64,000 nt of DNA from Lacticaseibacillus absianus (GTDB lineage: Bacteria > Bacillota > Bacilli > Lactobacillales > Lactobacillaceae): contig NZ_JABEKX010000004.1 of assembly GCF_013407595.1 (NCBI RefSeq), positions 1 through 64,000 on the forward strand, read 5' to 3'. The translations under genes were made by a program, and so were the position numbers. The notes below the pieces were generated by a model. That model did not search any database and was not told where the DNA came from. It saw nothing but the letters and a program-made list of their open reading frames with translations. Positions within the stretch are counted from its first letter, which is position 1; each line of letters starts with the position of its first letter. Shown here piece after piece: positions 1-8,062 of this stretch.

Positions 1-200
1 CTCATCCAATAAAAATCACCTCACCATATTTGATGAGGCAATCATATCGCCCAGAAGCTGGCATTCATATCCGGTCTGTTATTAGGTGCTTACCTTCTAC
101 ACGCAGCGTGTCGCACCTTGCGCTTTGACGCACAGAGTAGCTCAACGAATGGGCGACACGCCACGACGGCGACATAGATGCCTGATGCGAGCATGCTAAT

Positions 201-241
201 AGGCGCTCAGCGTCTCGGTTGTGGGCGAGGGCTGAGCGCCT
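201..241 (-). terminator. Hairpin downstream of the EamA gene
   Basis: A perfect 11-bp inverted repeat (AGGCGCTCAGC at 201-211, GCTGAGCGCCT at 231-241) with a 19-nt loop lies just beyond the stop of the minus-strand EamA gene. There is no clear T-run on the far side, so termination is an inference from position and stem strength. Nothing else was recognised in bases 1-200. Confidence 0.35.
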
Positions 242-250
242 AGTGGTTGA

Positions 251-1150
251 TCAAAGCCGTTTGCGCTTGGGCACCCAGCTCATCATGAAGACGGCGCCGA
301 GCACGAGGATGATCCCAAAAAACTGCAACGGGTGAAACCCGAGGTCGAGAAAGAGGATCGACAGCAGTGTTGCGGTCATCGGTTCGAGGTTCTCGATCAT
401 GCTGGCCGTAACGGGACGCAGGGTCTTGAGGCTCGAGACATAGAAGATATACGCCAGGAAGGTTGCGCCGAAGATGATGAACGCCAGGGCGCTCCAGGTC
501 CCGGTGGTGAAGCCGGTCGGCACCTGCCAGACTGGCGCCATGACATTCATCATGACCGCGCCGATCACGAGGCCCCAGCCGACGACGACCAGTGGCGGCT
601 CGGTCTGAACAAGTGGTCGCGGCAGCATGGTGTAGGCGGCGCCGGTGACGGCGGCGAGCAGACCCCAGAGGATCGCCGCTGGGGCGACGCGAAGTTGGGT
701 GACACTGCCGTTGGTGACGAGGAGAAAGACCCCGAACAAGGCGACGGCGATCGCCAGTGTGTCGATCGGCCGCGGCAGTACGCGCTGGTGGCTACTCGTG
801 ACGACGGTGATCATTGCCGGGACCAGTGACAACATGATGGTTGCGATCGCGGCGTTGCCGTAGAAGATCGACAGCAGGTAGGTCAGCTGCGCCAGCGCCA
901 CGCCGATGACGCCGAACAGGAGCAGGCGGATGGCGCTGGCGCGATCGCGCCACACGCGCATCAAGGGCTGATGCGTGAGGCGCCCGAACGCGAGCATCGC
1001 GAGGCCCGCCCAGGTCAGGCGCATGCTGACGACCCAGGCGGGGCTGGCGGTCGTGGTGTCGAAGATGATATTGCTGAGCACGCCGCCGACACCCCACATA
1101 CAAGTACCGGTGGCGGCGAGGGCAGCTGGGGGAACAGAACGGTGTGACAT
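251..1150 (-). CDS. EamA/DMT-family membrane transporter
   Basis: A 299-residue, very hydrophobic protein with about ten predicted membrane segments arranged as two tandem EamA halves, each ending in a small-residue-rich helix, and a short basic C-terminus. This is the usual size and layout of drug/metabolite transporters, which export amino acids or other metabolites through the cytoplasmic membrane. The substrate cannot be read from the sequence. The gene is transcribed away from the thioredoxin gene with about 150 bases between their starts. Proximity to a ThrE-type exporter is suggestive of amino-acid export but no more than that. Confidence 0.85.
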   Translation of the reverse strand: MSHRSVPPAALAATGTCMWGVGGVLSNIIFDTTTASPAWVVSMRLTWAGLAMLAFGRLTHQPLMRVWRDRASAIRLLLFGVIGVALAQLTYLLSIFYGNAAIATIMLSLVPAMITVVTSSHQRVLPRPIDTLAIAVALFGVFLLVTNGSVTQLRVAPAAILWGLLAAVTGAAYTMLPRPLVQTEPPLVVVGWGLVIGAVMMNVMAPVWQVPTGFTTGTWSALAFIIFGATFLAYIFYVSSLKTLRPVTASMIENLEPMTATLLSILFLDLGFHPLQFFGIILVLGAVFMMSWVPKRKRL

Positions 1151-1298
1151 GAATGGCCTCCATTCGGTCCGTCAGGGACCAAAGCTGATAGGCTCCAGTA
1201 TAGCGATTTTGACGCGCCGCGACCAGCCGTTTTTTAATGCCGTTCACCGGGTTAAAATGCTAAAATTAAAGGCACAAGAACGATTCGGAGGGGATCAG

Positions 1299-1622
1299 AT
1301 GGCGATCAGTGTCACGAGCAAGACGATGGCAGCGCATCTCGGTGACGGGGTGACGGTCGTGGATCTGTGGGCGCCGTGGTGCGGCCCGTGTCAGATCCTG
1401 AGCCCGCTGCTCATCGAGTTAGAACAGGAGATGCCCTTCACCCTGCTGACGCTGAACGTCGACGGGGATACAGCGGTGGCAACGGAATATGGGGTGCAGA
1501 GCATCCCGACGATGCTCGTGTTCCGGGACGGGCGGCCAGTGGAGAAGATCACTGGCGCGTACCCGAAGGCAAAGCTGCAGCGGCATCTGGCCCAGCTGCT
1601 GGAGGCGCGCCATGACCAGTGA
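1299..1622 (+). CDS. trxA: Thioredoxin
   Basis: A 107-residue single-domain thioredoxin. The redox site WCGPC sits at about residues 27-31, preceded by the VVDLWAP strand, and the cis-proline loop appears as SIPTMLVF. It acts as a cytoplasmic dithiol reductant. The ATG at 1299 is chosen because CGGAGGGG lies six bases before it; an upstream in-frame extension has no homology and no ribosome site. The last 11 bases overlap the start of the ThrE gene, so the two are probably translationally coupled. It may be a secondary thioredoxin rather than the main trxA, which is normally a single gene. Confidence 0.9.
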   Translation: MAISVTSKTMAAHLGDGVTVVDLWAPWCGPCQILSPLLIELEQEMPFTLLTLNVDGDTAVATEYGVQSIPTMLVFRDGRPVEKITGAYPKAKLQRHLAQLLEARHDQ

Positions 1623-2355
1623 GGTGCTTGCGACGTGCCTGCTGGCCGGACGCATCATGATCGAGGGCGGCAGTGAGATGTACCGGGTCGATGACACGAT
1701 GACGCGCATCGCGCGCAACGCAGGGGCGCACCGGGCGATGGTCTTCACCACCCCGACCGGCCTATTCATTGCGATGGACGCCGAGCCTCTGGCGCAGCTC
1801 GAGCCGGTGCGCCGCCGGGGGATCGACATGGAAAAAGTCGCCGGCGTTAACCAACTCTCGCGTGCGTTCGCGGCGGGCCAGCTCTCACTGACCCAGCTGC
1901 GCCTCGCGCTGGTCAAGTTAGACGCGAACACGCCGTTTTTCCCTGTCTGGTTGCAGGTCGTGGCGGCCGCGCTGTGTAGCACCACGCTGATGGTGTTGTT
2001 CGCTCAGGCATATGACTGGGCCGACATGCCGCTGGCGGCAGTTGTCGGCGGCATCGGCTTTTACGCCTACCTCCGCCTTGGTCACCTGACCAACGTGCGC
2101 TTCATCTCGGAGCTAGTCGGGGCGCTTGTGGTCGGGCTATGCGCCTGGATCGGCGTGCGGCTCGGACTGGGCACGAACCTCGATAACGTGATCATTGGGG
2201 CGGTCATGCCACTGGTGCCAGGGGTGGCGATCACTAACTCCATCCGCGACATGCTGGCGGGGCACCTCCTGTCGGGCATGGCGCGCGGCATGGAGGCGAT
2301 TCTGAGCGCCTGTGCGATCGGTGTGGGCATCGCGATGATCTTCAGGTTCTTCTAA
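1612..2355 (+). CDS. ThrE-type threonine/serine exporter, N-terminal (DUF1212) subunit
   Basis: A 247-residue protein. The first 110 residues form the soluble ThrE domain (LLAGRIMIEGGSEMYRVDDT, then a TPTGLFI strand), followed by about five membrane segments. In ThrE of Corynebacterium one polypeptide carries both membrane halves; in Firmicutes the function is split in two, and the partner lies directly downstream. The ATG at 1612 inside the thioredoxin 3' end is preferred because the domain begins there and GGAGG lies upstream. Export of threonine, serine or a related amino acid is inferred from the family. Confidence 0.87.
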   Translation: MTSEVLATCLLAGRIMIEGGSEMYRVDDTMTRIARNAGAHRAMVFTTPTGLFIAMDAEPLAQLEPVRRRGIDMEKVAGVNQLSRAFAAGQLSLTQLRLALVKLDANTPFFPVWLQVVAAALCSTTLMVLFAQAYDWADMPLAAVVGGIGFYAYLRLGHLTNVRFISELVGALVVGLCAWIGVRLGLGTNLDNVIIGAVMPLVPGVAITNSIRDMLAGHLLSGMARGMEAILSACAIGVGIAMIFRFF

Positions 2356-2377
2356 CTGCACCGAAAGGAGACACGCT

Positions 2378-2839
2378 ATGCCATACTGGCTCGAACTACT
2401 GGTCCAGATCAGTTTCAGTTACCTCTCCACGGTCGCGTTTGCGATCATCATCAACGTTCCACGCCGCGCACTGAACCTGGCCGGCTGGGCCGGTGCGACC
2501 GGGTGGCTGGTGTATTGGCTCTTGATGGAGCTGCACACCGGTCGGATGCTGGCCAACCTGCTCGGCGCCTTGGCGATCGGGGTCTGCGGGATGCTCTTCG
2601 CGCGCCGCAAAAAAATGCCGGTGATCATTTTCAACATTCCCGGGTTGGTCCCACTCGTCCCGGGTGCGACCGCTTACCAGGCGGTGCGCGCGCTGGTCCT
2701 GGGGCGGATCGATGCCGCCCTGGGCTTGACGCTGCGCGTGGCGATGGTGGCCGGCGCGATCGCGGTCGGGTTCATGCTGGCGCAGCTACTTGCGGAGACG
2801 ACTTACCGAATGCGCGCGACAACGACGGACCCGAAGTGA
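2378..2839 (+). CDS. ThrE-type exporter, C-terminal (DUF3815) subunit
   Basis: A 153-residue membrane protein with about five hydrophobic helices, carrying the FNIPGLVPLVPGATAY loop typical of the ThrE C-terminal half (DUF3815). It starts 22 bases after the previous gene with AAAGGAG before the ATG, so both halves of the exporter should be made together. The stop codon lies immediately before a TATAAT box that begins the next transcription unit. Confidence 0.87.
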   Translation: MPYWLELLVQISFSYLSTVAFAIIINVPRRALNLAGWAGATGWLVYWLLMELHTGRMLANLLGALAIGVCGMLFARRKKMPVIIFNIPGLVPLVPGATAYQAVRALVLGRIDAALGLTLRVAMVAGAIAVGFMLAQLLAETTYRMRATTTDPK

Positions 2840-2845
2840 TATAAT
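2816..2845 (+). promoter_or_regulatory. Promoter for the structured RNA
   Basis: A perfect TATAAT at 2840-2845 with a poor -35 (GCGACA, 2816-2821) at 18 bp, overlapping the end of the ThrE gene. A start near 2852 is predicted. Confidence 0.45.
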
Positions 2846-2851
2846 CAAGTT

Positions 2852-3015
2852 ATGCGATGAGTCGAGTAACCAGCAATGGTGAAAGAGCAGCTGGTCATGC
2901 ATTACCCACCGGATTTGTGGGGGCCAGTGGTCCAAGGTTGTGGAGCCAGCGGGCCTTATCTGCGTCAGCAGGTACTGTGCGGCGGGGATGATCTCTGATC
3001 ATCCCCGCTATTTTT
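2852..3015 (+). ncRNA. Structured RNA of unknown class (small RNA or leader)
   Basis: About 165 bases between a TATAAT box and a strong intrinsic terminator, with no usable reading frame. It contains several local hairpins, including ACCAGC/GCTGGT (around 2872-2900) and CCCAC/GTGGG (around 2908-2925), and ends in a 12-bp GC-rich terminator stem. The opening GATGAGTCGAGTAACC resembles the 5' end of T-box leaders, but the diagnostic TGGNACCGCG box is absent. The next gene has its own promoter, so it may be a free small RNA or a first regulatory layer for the liv operon. Confidence 0.4.
2982..3015 (+). terminator. Strong intrinsic terminator
   Basis: Perfect 12-bp stem GCGGGGATGATC / GATCATCCCCGC with a 3-base loop (2982-3008), followed by TATTTTT. 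Confidence 0.9.
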
Positions 3016-3057
3016 GTGTGCAGCGCAGGCTTTGAGAATATTTTTTGCCCGGAAGTG

Positions 3058-3086
3058 TTGACATCGATTAAACCATGGTGTAAATT
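3058..3086 (+). promoter_or_regulatory. Promoter of the liv leader/operon
   Basis: Consensus TTGACA (3058-3063), 17-bp spacer, TAAATT (3081-3086). It would start transcription near 3093, about 30 bases before the leader peptide ATG. Confidence 0.8.
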
Positions 3087-3123
3087 CTAACCATTAACTA
3101 ATTCTGGGAAGGGGTAGTTGCTC

Positions 3124-3210
3124 ATGTCACAGCAAAATACGGTTCGTCGATTCACTACCCCGGCCCAAGATCTGGCCTTGTTGTTGAAGCAAAAGGACCC
3201 GACTGATTAG
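3124..3210 (+). CDS. Leucine-rich leader peptide (28 residues)
   Basis: A short frame with its own ribosome site (GGGAAGGGG, about 12 bases upstream) beginning ATG at 3124 and ending TAG at 3208. The peptide is MSQQNTVRRFTTPAQD followed by LALLLKQKDPTD: four of five consecutive codons (3172-3186) are leucine. It lies after a good promoter, before three mutually exclusive hairpins ending in a terminator, and before the branched-chain amino-acid transporter operon. This is the layout of a leucine attenuation leader. Attenuation by leader peptide is known for the leu/ilv cluster of Lactococcus; its use here is inferred. Confidence 0.65.
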   Translation: MSQQNTVRRFTTPAQDLALLLKQKDPTD

Positions 3211-3224
3211 CAATCGCTAACACG

Positions 3225-3312
3225 TTGAGCCCTGTTTTCGCTTTGGCAATGGGGCTCTCAAGACTGACCTTGAGTGGCCTCATTCCGATGGTGGATGAGG
3301 CCTTTTGTTTTT
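3225..3312 (+). promoter_or_regulatory. Transcription attenuator with alternative hairpins
   Basis: Segment 1 (3225-3232, TTGAGCCC) pairs with segment 2 (3252-3261). Segment 2 (3248-3262, AATGGGGCTCTCAAG) alternatively pairs with segment 3 (3269-3284, CTTGAGTGGCCTCATT) over 15 bp with one bulged T and a 6-base loop. Segment 3 also supplies the 5' arm of a terminator, GGCCTCAT (3276-3283) with ATGAGGCC (3295-3302), followed by TTTTGTTTTT. Thus 2:3 is an antiterminator and 1:2 an anti-antiterminator. Read with the leucine-rich leader just upstream, this should adjust liv transcription to leucine supply. Confidence 0.7.
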
Positions 3313-3372
3313 GGTCAATGACCCGGCGGCGGCGCGCACCGCGGGGGCGCAATTAGAGAAAGTGAGAAAAAC

Positions 3373-4566
3373 ATGATGAAGCAGACAATGAAAAAAGTGA
3401 TCGCGGCGGCTGCCGCTGTGATGAGTATCGGGATCATGGCCGGGTGTTCCGCCAAGTCGGCCACCGAGGGTAACGAGAGCACAGGGGACAAGGTCAAGAT
3501 CGGCATGAACATGGAACTGTCCGGTGCCGCCGCGGGTTACGGCAACCAGATGAAGCAGGGCTTTGAGCTGGCGGTCAAGCAGATCAACGCGGCCGGGGGG
3601 ATCAAGGTCGGCGACAAGAAGATGAAGATCCAGACGGTCATTCAGGACAACAAGTCGACGACGAACGGCTCCGCATCGGTCACGGCCCAGCTGACCGCGA
3701 AGGACAAGGTCAGCGCGATCGTCGGACCGGCGACGACCAACGACGGCACCGCGGCGATCCCGAACCTGACGAAGGCCAGTGTCGCATCGGTGTCACCATC
3801 GGCGACGGACCCGGACTACACGCTACAAAAAGACGGGAGCGTGCAAGATTATGTCTTCCGTGCCTGCTTCAACAACGACCTGCAAGGCGAGACCGCCGCG
3901 CACTTTGCGGACAAGACGCTGAAGGCTAAGAAAGTCGCGATCCTGCAGGATAACTCCAGTGATTACGGCACCGGGCTGGCAGCGGCCTTCAAAAAAACCT
4001 TCACCGGTCGCGTCGTGTCTGCCCAGAGCTTCCAGGAAGGCGATAAGGACTTCAACGCCCTGATCACCGCGATCAAGGCCAAAGACGTCGACGCGATCTA
4101 CGCACCGGGCTACTACTCTGAGGTCGGGCTGATCATCAAGCAAGCGCGCCAAGCTGGCGTGACGGTGCCGATCATCGGTTCTGACGGGATGGCAGATCCG
4201 AAGCTGGCGCAGATCGCCGGCGCCAGCAACACCAATGACATCTACTACACGACGCCATTTTCCACCAAGTCCGGTGAGACCAACGACGTGGCCAAGCAGT
4301 TCATGGCCGACTTCAAGGCGGAATACGGGACAGACGCCCCGACGTTCTCCGCGCTGGCTTACGACTCTGTCCTGATGATCAAGCAGGCGATCGAAGACGC
4401 GAAGTCTACTAACTCCGTGAAGATCGCCAAGGCGCTGGCTAAGATCAAGGACATGCCGGCGGTCACTGGGACCACCAGTGTGGATAAGAACCACGACCCA
4501 GAAAAGCCGATCGTCATCGAAGAGATGCAAAACGGCAAGGTCGTCGCTGCGACTGCGGTCAAGTAG
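3373..4566 (+). CDS. livJ: Branched-chain amino-acid ABC transporter, substrate-binding lipoprotein
   Basis: A 397-residue extracytoplasmic binding protein. It has a lipoprotein signal with lipobox IMAGC (Cys at about residue 25), then the type-I periplasmic-binding fold: IGMNMELSG at the mature start, the AIVGPATTNDG loop, and FRACFNNDLQG. It captures leucine/isoleucine/valine-type amino acids at the membrane surface for LivHMGF, whose genes follow. The ribosome site is modest. Control by the leader attenuator upstream is expected. Substrate assignment rests on the family and on the leucine-rich leader. Confidence 0.9.
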   Translation: MMKQTMKKVIAAAAAVMSIGIMAGCSAKSATEGNESTGDKVKIGMNMELSGAAAGYGNQMKQGFELAVKQINAAGGIKVGDKKMKIQTVIQDNKSTTNGSASVTAQLTAKDKVSAIVGPATTNDGTAAIPNLTKASVASVSPSATDPDYTLQKDGSVQDYVFRACFNNDLQGETAAHFADKTLKAKKVAILQDNSSDYGTGLAAAFKKTFTGRVVSAQSFQEGDKDFNALITAIKAKDVDAIYAPGYYSEVGLIIKQARQAGVTVPIIGSDGMADPKLAQIAGASNTNDIYYTTPFSTKSGETNDVAKQFMADFKAEYGTDAPTFSALAYDSVLMIKQAIEDAKSTNSVKIAKALAKIKDMPAVTGTTSVDKNHDPEKPIVIEEMQNGKVVAATAVK

Positions 4567-4591
4567 GCGACGTCACCACAAGCAGTGCCAC

Positions 4592-4620
4592 AGGCCGAAC
4601 GCGGAGATCGCGTCCGGCCT
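4592..4620 (+). other. Intercistronic hairpin between livJ and livH
   Basis: AGGCCG-A-ACGCG pairs with CGCGT-C-CGGCCT (11 of 12 pairs) around a 5-base loop, with no T-run after it. A stem in this position usually protects the upstream mRNA or lowers downstream expression, which would allow more binding protein than permease. Confidence 0.6.
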
Positions 4621-4651
4621 TGCGTGGCCATGAATAATGGAGGGCAAAACA

Positions 4652-5530
4652 GTGCAAACCTTTCTCCAACAGGTGATCAATGGGCTATCACTGGGGAGTA
4701 TCTACGCGCTTTTGGCGCTGGGGTACACCATGGTCTACGGGATCATCAAGCTGATCAACTTCGCGCACGGGGACATCTACATGATCGGGGCCTTCTGGGG
4801 CTACTACGTGATCAACACTTACCACGTTGACTTCTTCGTCGCGCTGCTGTCCTCGATGGTCGTGACGGCGGGGCTGGGGATGCTGATCGAGTTTCTCGCG
4901 TACCGACCGCTGCGTCACTCGCCGCGGATCACGGCGCTGATCACCGCGATCGGGGTCTCGTATTTCCTCGAGAACGGGATGTCCTTCCTGTTTGGGGCCA
5001 ACACGCGTGATTTTCCCCAAGCCGTGGCGCAGCGCAACTACCAAGTGGCGGGGATCACCGTCTCGAACATTCAGGTCCTGATCCTGGTCACCGCCGTCAT
5101 CTTGATGGTGGGCCTGCAGCTGATCGTCCAAAAAACGAAGATGGGCACGGCGATGCGCGCCGTTGCGGTCGACCCAGAAGCGGCCGCGTTAGTCGGCATC
5201 GACCCCAACCACGTGATCTCGTTCACCTTCGGTCTGGGGTCGGCACTCGCCGGTGCCGGGGGGGTGCTGATCGGGCTGTACTACAACTCGATCGACCCGC
5301 TGATGGGCATGACGCCCGGGATCAAAGCCTTCGTTGCCGCCGTAGTCGGCGGCATCGGCTCGATCCCCGGCGCGGCGATCGGAGGCTTCTTGATCGGGCT
5401 TCTGGAGACCGGGGTCCAGGCGATCGGCCTCAGCGCCTACAAGGATGCGGCGGTGTACGTTGTGCTGATCGTGATCTTGGTGATCCTGCCAAGCGGCCTG
5501 CTGGGTAAGAACGTGAAGGAGAAGGTGTGA
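4652..5530 (+). CDS. livH: Branched-chain amino-acid ABC transporter permease LivH
   Basis: A 292-residue inner-membrane permease with about eight hydrophobic segments and the family signatures LLALGYTMVYGIIKLINFAHG near the N-terminus and a GIGSIPGA stretch near residue 235. GTG at 4652 is preferred: GGAGGG lies at 4639-4644, eight bases upstream, whereas the in-frame ATG at 4637 overlaps that site and has none of its own. It pairs with LivM to form the membrane channel. Confidence 0.9.
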   Translation: MQTFLQQVINGLSLGSIYALLALGYTMVYGIIKLINFAHGDIYMIGAFWGYYVINTYHVDFFVALLSSMVVTAGLGMLIEFLAYRPLRHSPRITALITAIGVSYFLENGMSFLFGANTRDFPQAVAQRNYQVAGITVSNIQVLILVTAVILMVGLQLIVQKTKMGTAMRAVAVDPEAAALVGIDPNHVISFTFGLGSALAGAGGVLIGLYYNSIDPLMGMTPGIKAFVAAVVGGIGSIPGAAIGGFLIGLLETGVQAIGLSAYKDAAVYVVLIVILVILPSGLLGKNVKEKV

Positions 5531-6507
5531 TCATGGCGACAAAATGGAAAGCCGCACTGGCCTGGTTAGCGATCGCTGTCTTCGGGTTCGTGCTCATCAA
5601 TGTGCTGATCGTCGTTGGCGTGGTCGATGCGTTCATCGAGAACATGCTGGTAACCATCGGGATCAACATCATCCTGGCGACCGGGCTGAACCTGATCATC
5701 GGGTTCTCCGGCCAGTTCTCGCTGGGGCACGCAGGCTTCATGGCCGTGGGGGCATACGCAACGGCCATCATTACCAGTAGCATGCCGACGGTCTTCGGGT
5801 TCTACTTGTCGATGGCGGTGGGGATCTTGATCGCCATGGGGGTCGCCGTGATCATCGGCGTACCGACGCTACGTTTGCGCGGGGATTACCTCGCTATCGC
5901 GACGATGGGGGCGGCGGAGATCATCCGCGTGATCTTGAACAACCTGAAGATCACCAATGGGGCGGCGGGGATGTTCAACATCCCGGCGCTGGCCGGCTGG
6001 CCGACGGTGTACGTCCTGGTCTGCTTGACCACCCTGATGATCGTGAACTTCGCGCGCTCGCGCGCGGGGCGGGCGATCCAGGCGATCCGGGAAGACGAGA
6101 TCGCGGCGGAAGCGAGCGGGATCGACCCGACGAAGTGGAAGCTGGCGGCCTTCGTGATGGGGGGCGCGACCGCGGCGATCGGCGGTTCGCTGCACGCGGT
6201 GTACATCCAGACGATCGCGCCGAGTGATTTTGGCATCATGAACTCGATCGCGATCCTGATCATCGTTGTGCTCGGCGGGGTCGGGAGTATGACCGGGACG
6301 TTCATGGCCGCGATCGTGCTCGGCGTGCTGGACACCGTGCTGCAGAGCTTCGGGCCGCTGCGCATGGTGATCTACGCCTTGGCGCTGATCTTGATCATGG
6401 TGTTCAAACCAAGCGGCTTACTGGGCCGCTACGAGGTGTCGATCCGTGCGTGGTTCGACCGGAAAGGAGGCCAACATGCCACTTCTAACAGTGACCGGTC
6501 TGAGTAA
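5527..6507 (+). CDS. livM: Branched-chain amino-acid ABC transporter permease LivM
   Basis: A 326-residue second permease, with the conserved LGLNLIIGFSGQFSLGHAGFM-type segment near residue 60 and EDEIAAEASGID (the ATPase-coupling EAA-like loop) near residue 190. It overlaps the livH stop by four bases if GTG at 5527 is used; ATG at 5533 is an alternative, also within reach of the AAGGAGAAGG ribosome site. Its 3' end overlaps livG by 32 bases, so the four downstream genes are translated as a coupled block. Confidence 0.9.
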   Translation: MIMATKWKAALAWLAIAVFGFVLINVLIVVGVVDAFIENMLVTIGINIILATGLNLIIGFSGQFSLGHAGFMAVGAYATAIITSSMPTVFGFYLSMAVGILIAMGVAVIIGVPTLRLRGDYLAIATMGAAEIIRVILNNLKITNGAAGMFNIPALAGWPTVYVLVCLTTLMIVNFARSRAGRAIQAIREDEIAAEASGIDPTKWKLAAFVMGGATAAIGGSLHAVYIQTIAPSDFGIMNSIAILIIVVLGGVGSMTGTFMAAIVLGVLDTVLQSFGPLRMVIYALALILIMVFKPSGLLGRYEVSIRAWFDRKGGQHATSNSDRSE

Positions 6508-7258
6508 ACGCTTCGGTGGGCTAGATGCCGTCGCCGACATCGACATGCACGTTGACGAAGGGGAGCTGGTCGCGCTGATCGGGCCTAACGGGGCCGGGAA
6601 GACCACGCTGTTCAACCTGCTGACGGGGGTGACGCCGCCGACCAGTGGGACGATCACGTTGGACGTGGCTGGCCAGTCGGTCAGCCTGATCGGCAAACCG
6701 CCTTACCAAGTCGCCAAGATGGGCTTGGCGCGGACGTTCCAGAACATCCGTCTGTTTGCCCGGTTGACGGTGCGCGAGAACATCCAAGCCGCGATGACGC
6801 ATCGCTACACCGAGAATTTCTTCGCCCAGATCCTCCGGTTGCCTGCTTATTATAGGAAGGAACAACTAGTCGCGACGTGGACAGATGCGCTCCTGACCGC
6901 TTTTGACCTGACAGATGTCGCGGATCTCGATGCCGACAACCTGCCGTATGGGACCCAGCGGCGAGTGGAGATCGCCCGCGCAGTCGCGACGCAGCCGAAG
7001 ATCATTTTCCTCGATGAACCAGCGGCGGGGATGAACCCCGAAGAGACCGCGGCGCTGACGGCGCTGATCCGGCGGCTGCGCAGCGAGTTTCACCTGACGG
7101 TGGTCCTGATCGAACACGACATGAGCCTGGTGATGAACCTGGCCGAGCGCATCTACGTGCTGGAGCACGGAAAGCTGATCGCGACCGGGACCCCGGCGGC
7201 GATCCAGCAGGATGAGGCGGTCATCGCCGCATACCTGGGGGGTGGCGTCCATGCTTAA
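6476..7258 (+). CDS. livG: Branched-chain amino-acid ABC transporter ATPase LivG
   Basis: A 260-residue ABC ATPase. Walker A is GPNGAGKT at about residues 36-43, followed by the LivG-specific AKMGLARTFQNIRLF. The ABC signature region is unusual: LPYGTQRRVEIARA in place of LSGGQQ, which is a known LivG variation. Walker B reads IIFLDEPAAGMNPEE and the H-loop IEHDMSLVM. The ATG at 6476 has an AAAGGAGG site; the livM 3' end runs into it. With LivF it powers uptake. Confidence 0.92.
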   Translation: MPLLTVTGLSKRFGGLDAVADIDMHVDEGELVALIGPNGAGKTTLFNLLTGVTPPTSGTITLDVAGQSVSLIGKPPYQVAKMGLARTFQNIRLFARLTVRENIQAAMTHRYTENFFAQILRLPAYYRKEQLVATWTDALLTAFDLTDVADLDADNLPYGTQRRVEIARAVATQPKIIFLDEPAAGMNPEETAALTALIRRLRSEFHLTVVLIEHDMSLVMNLAERIYVLEHGKLIATGTPAAIQQDEAVIAAYLGGGVHA

Positions 7259-7949
7259 TGTGACCAACTTGCAAGTCAACTACGGCGCCATCAAGGCGGT
7301 CCAAGGCGTCGACTTCACCGTCAACGACGGCGAGATCGTCACGCTGATTGGGGCGAACGGGGCGGGCAAAAGCACGGTCCTCAAGACGATCAGCGGGCTG
7401 TTGCGGCCCAAAGCCGGTAGCGTCACCTATGGCAACCTGGACCTGACCAAGCTCTCAGCCTCCAAGATCGTGGCCGCTGGGATCGCGCAAGTGCCGGAAG
7501 GACGCCATGTGTTCGCCGGGCTCAGCGTGATGGAGAACCTGAAGATGGGTGCGTACCTCCAGCCCAAGCACCAGGCCGACCAGCTGGCGGTCGTCTTTGA
7601 CCAGTTTCCCGTCCTCAAGGAGCGTCGCAACCAGGACGCCGCGACGCTCTCTGGTGGCGAGCAGCAGATGCTCGCGATGGGGCGCGCGCTGATGGCACGG
7701 CCGAAGCTCCTGCTCTTAGATGAGCCATCGATGGGGCTGGCCCCGATCTACATCAACAAGATCTTCGCCATCATCAAGGCGATCAACGCAAGCGGGACCA
7801 CGGTGCTCCTGATCGAGCAAAACGCGCAGCAGGCGCTGCAGATCGCCGACCGTGGTTATGTGCTTGCCGCTGGCACGGTCAAGCTGACCGGGACTGGAAC
7901 GGACCTCCTCAACAGCGAAGCGGTTCGCGCCGCCTACCTGGGCGGCTAG
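7251..7949 (+). CDS. livF: Branched-chain amino-acid ABC transporter ATPase LivF
   Basis: A 232-residue ABC ATPase: Walker A GANGAGKS, the LivF motif QVPEGRHVFAGLSVMENL, signature LSGGEQQMLAMGRALM, Walker B LLLLDEPSMGLAP and H-loop IEQNAQQAL. It starts at ATG 7251, overlapping the livG stop by eight bases. This is the last gene of the operon; a 10-bp hairpin lies about 75 bases downstream. Confidence 0.92.
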   Translation: MLNVTNLQVNYGAIKAVQGVDFTVNDGEIVTLIGANGAGKSTVLKTISGLLRPKAGSVTYGNLDLTKLSASKIVAAGIAQVPEGRHVFAGLSVMENLKMGAYLQPKHQADQLAVVFDQFPVLKERRNQDAATLSGGEQQMLAMGRALMARPKLLLLDEPSMGLAPIYINKIFAIIKAINASGTTVLLIEQNAQQALQIADRGYVLAAGTVKLTGTGTDLLNSEAVRAAYLGG

Positions 7950-8025
7950 CGATTGCGGCCGACTGGCAGAGCCTTGACCGAGGCGGCGCCAGTTGCGATG
8001 ACCAAGAAAGTTCATCCGTATACCC

Positions 8026-8062
8026 AAGCACCAGGCGCTCGCACGCAGAGGCCCTGGTGCTT
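8026..8062 (+). terminator. Hairpin after livF
   Basis: Perfect 10-bp stem AAGCACCAGG (8026-8035) / CCTGGTGCTT (8053-8062) with a 17-base loop and only a weak T-stretch. It is the likely end of the liv transcript. The rest of 7950-8276 holds no credible gene. The last 120 bases are AT-rich and should carry the deo promoter (a TAAGAT box near 8238), but no good -35 or operator was recognised. Confidence 0.5.

Noticed and set aside
2852-3015. T-box leader, SRP RNA or 6S RNA
   Set aside because: No TGGNACCGCG box for a T-box, no SRP GGAA loop motif, and the 5' and 3' ends do not pair as in 6S RNA.
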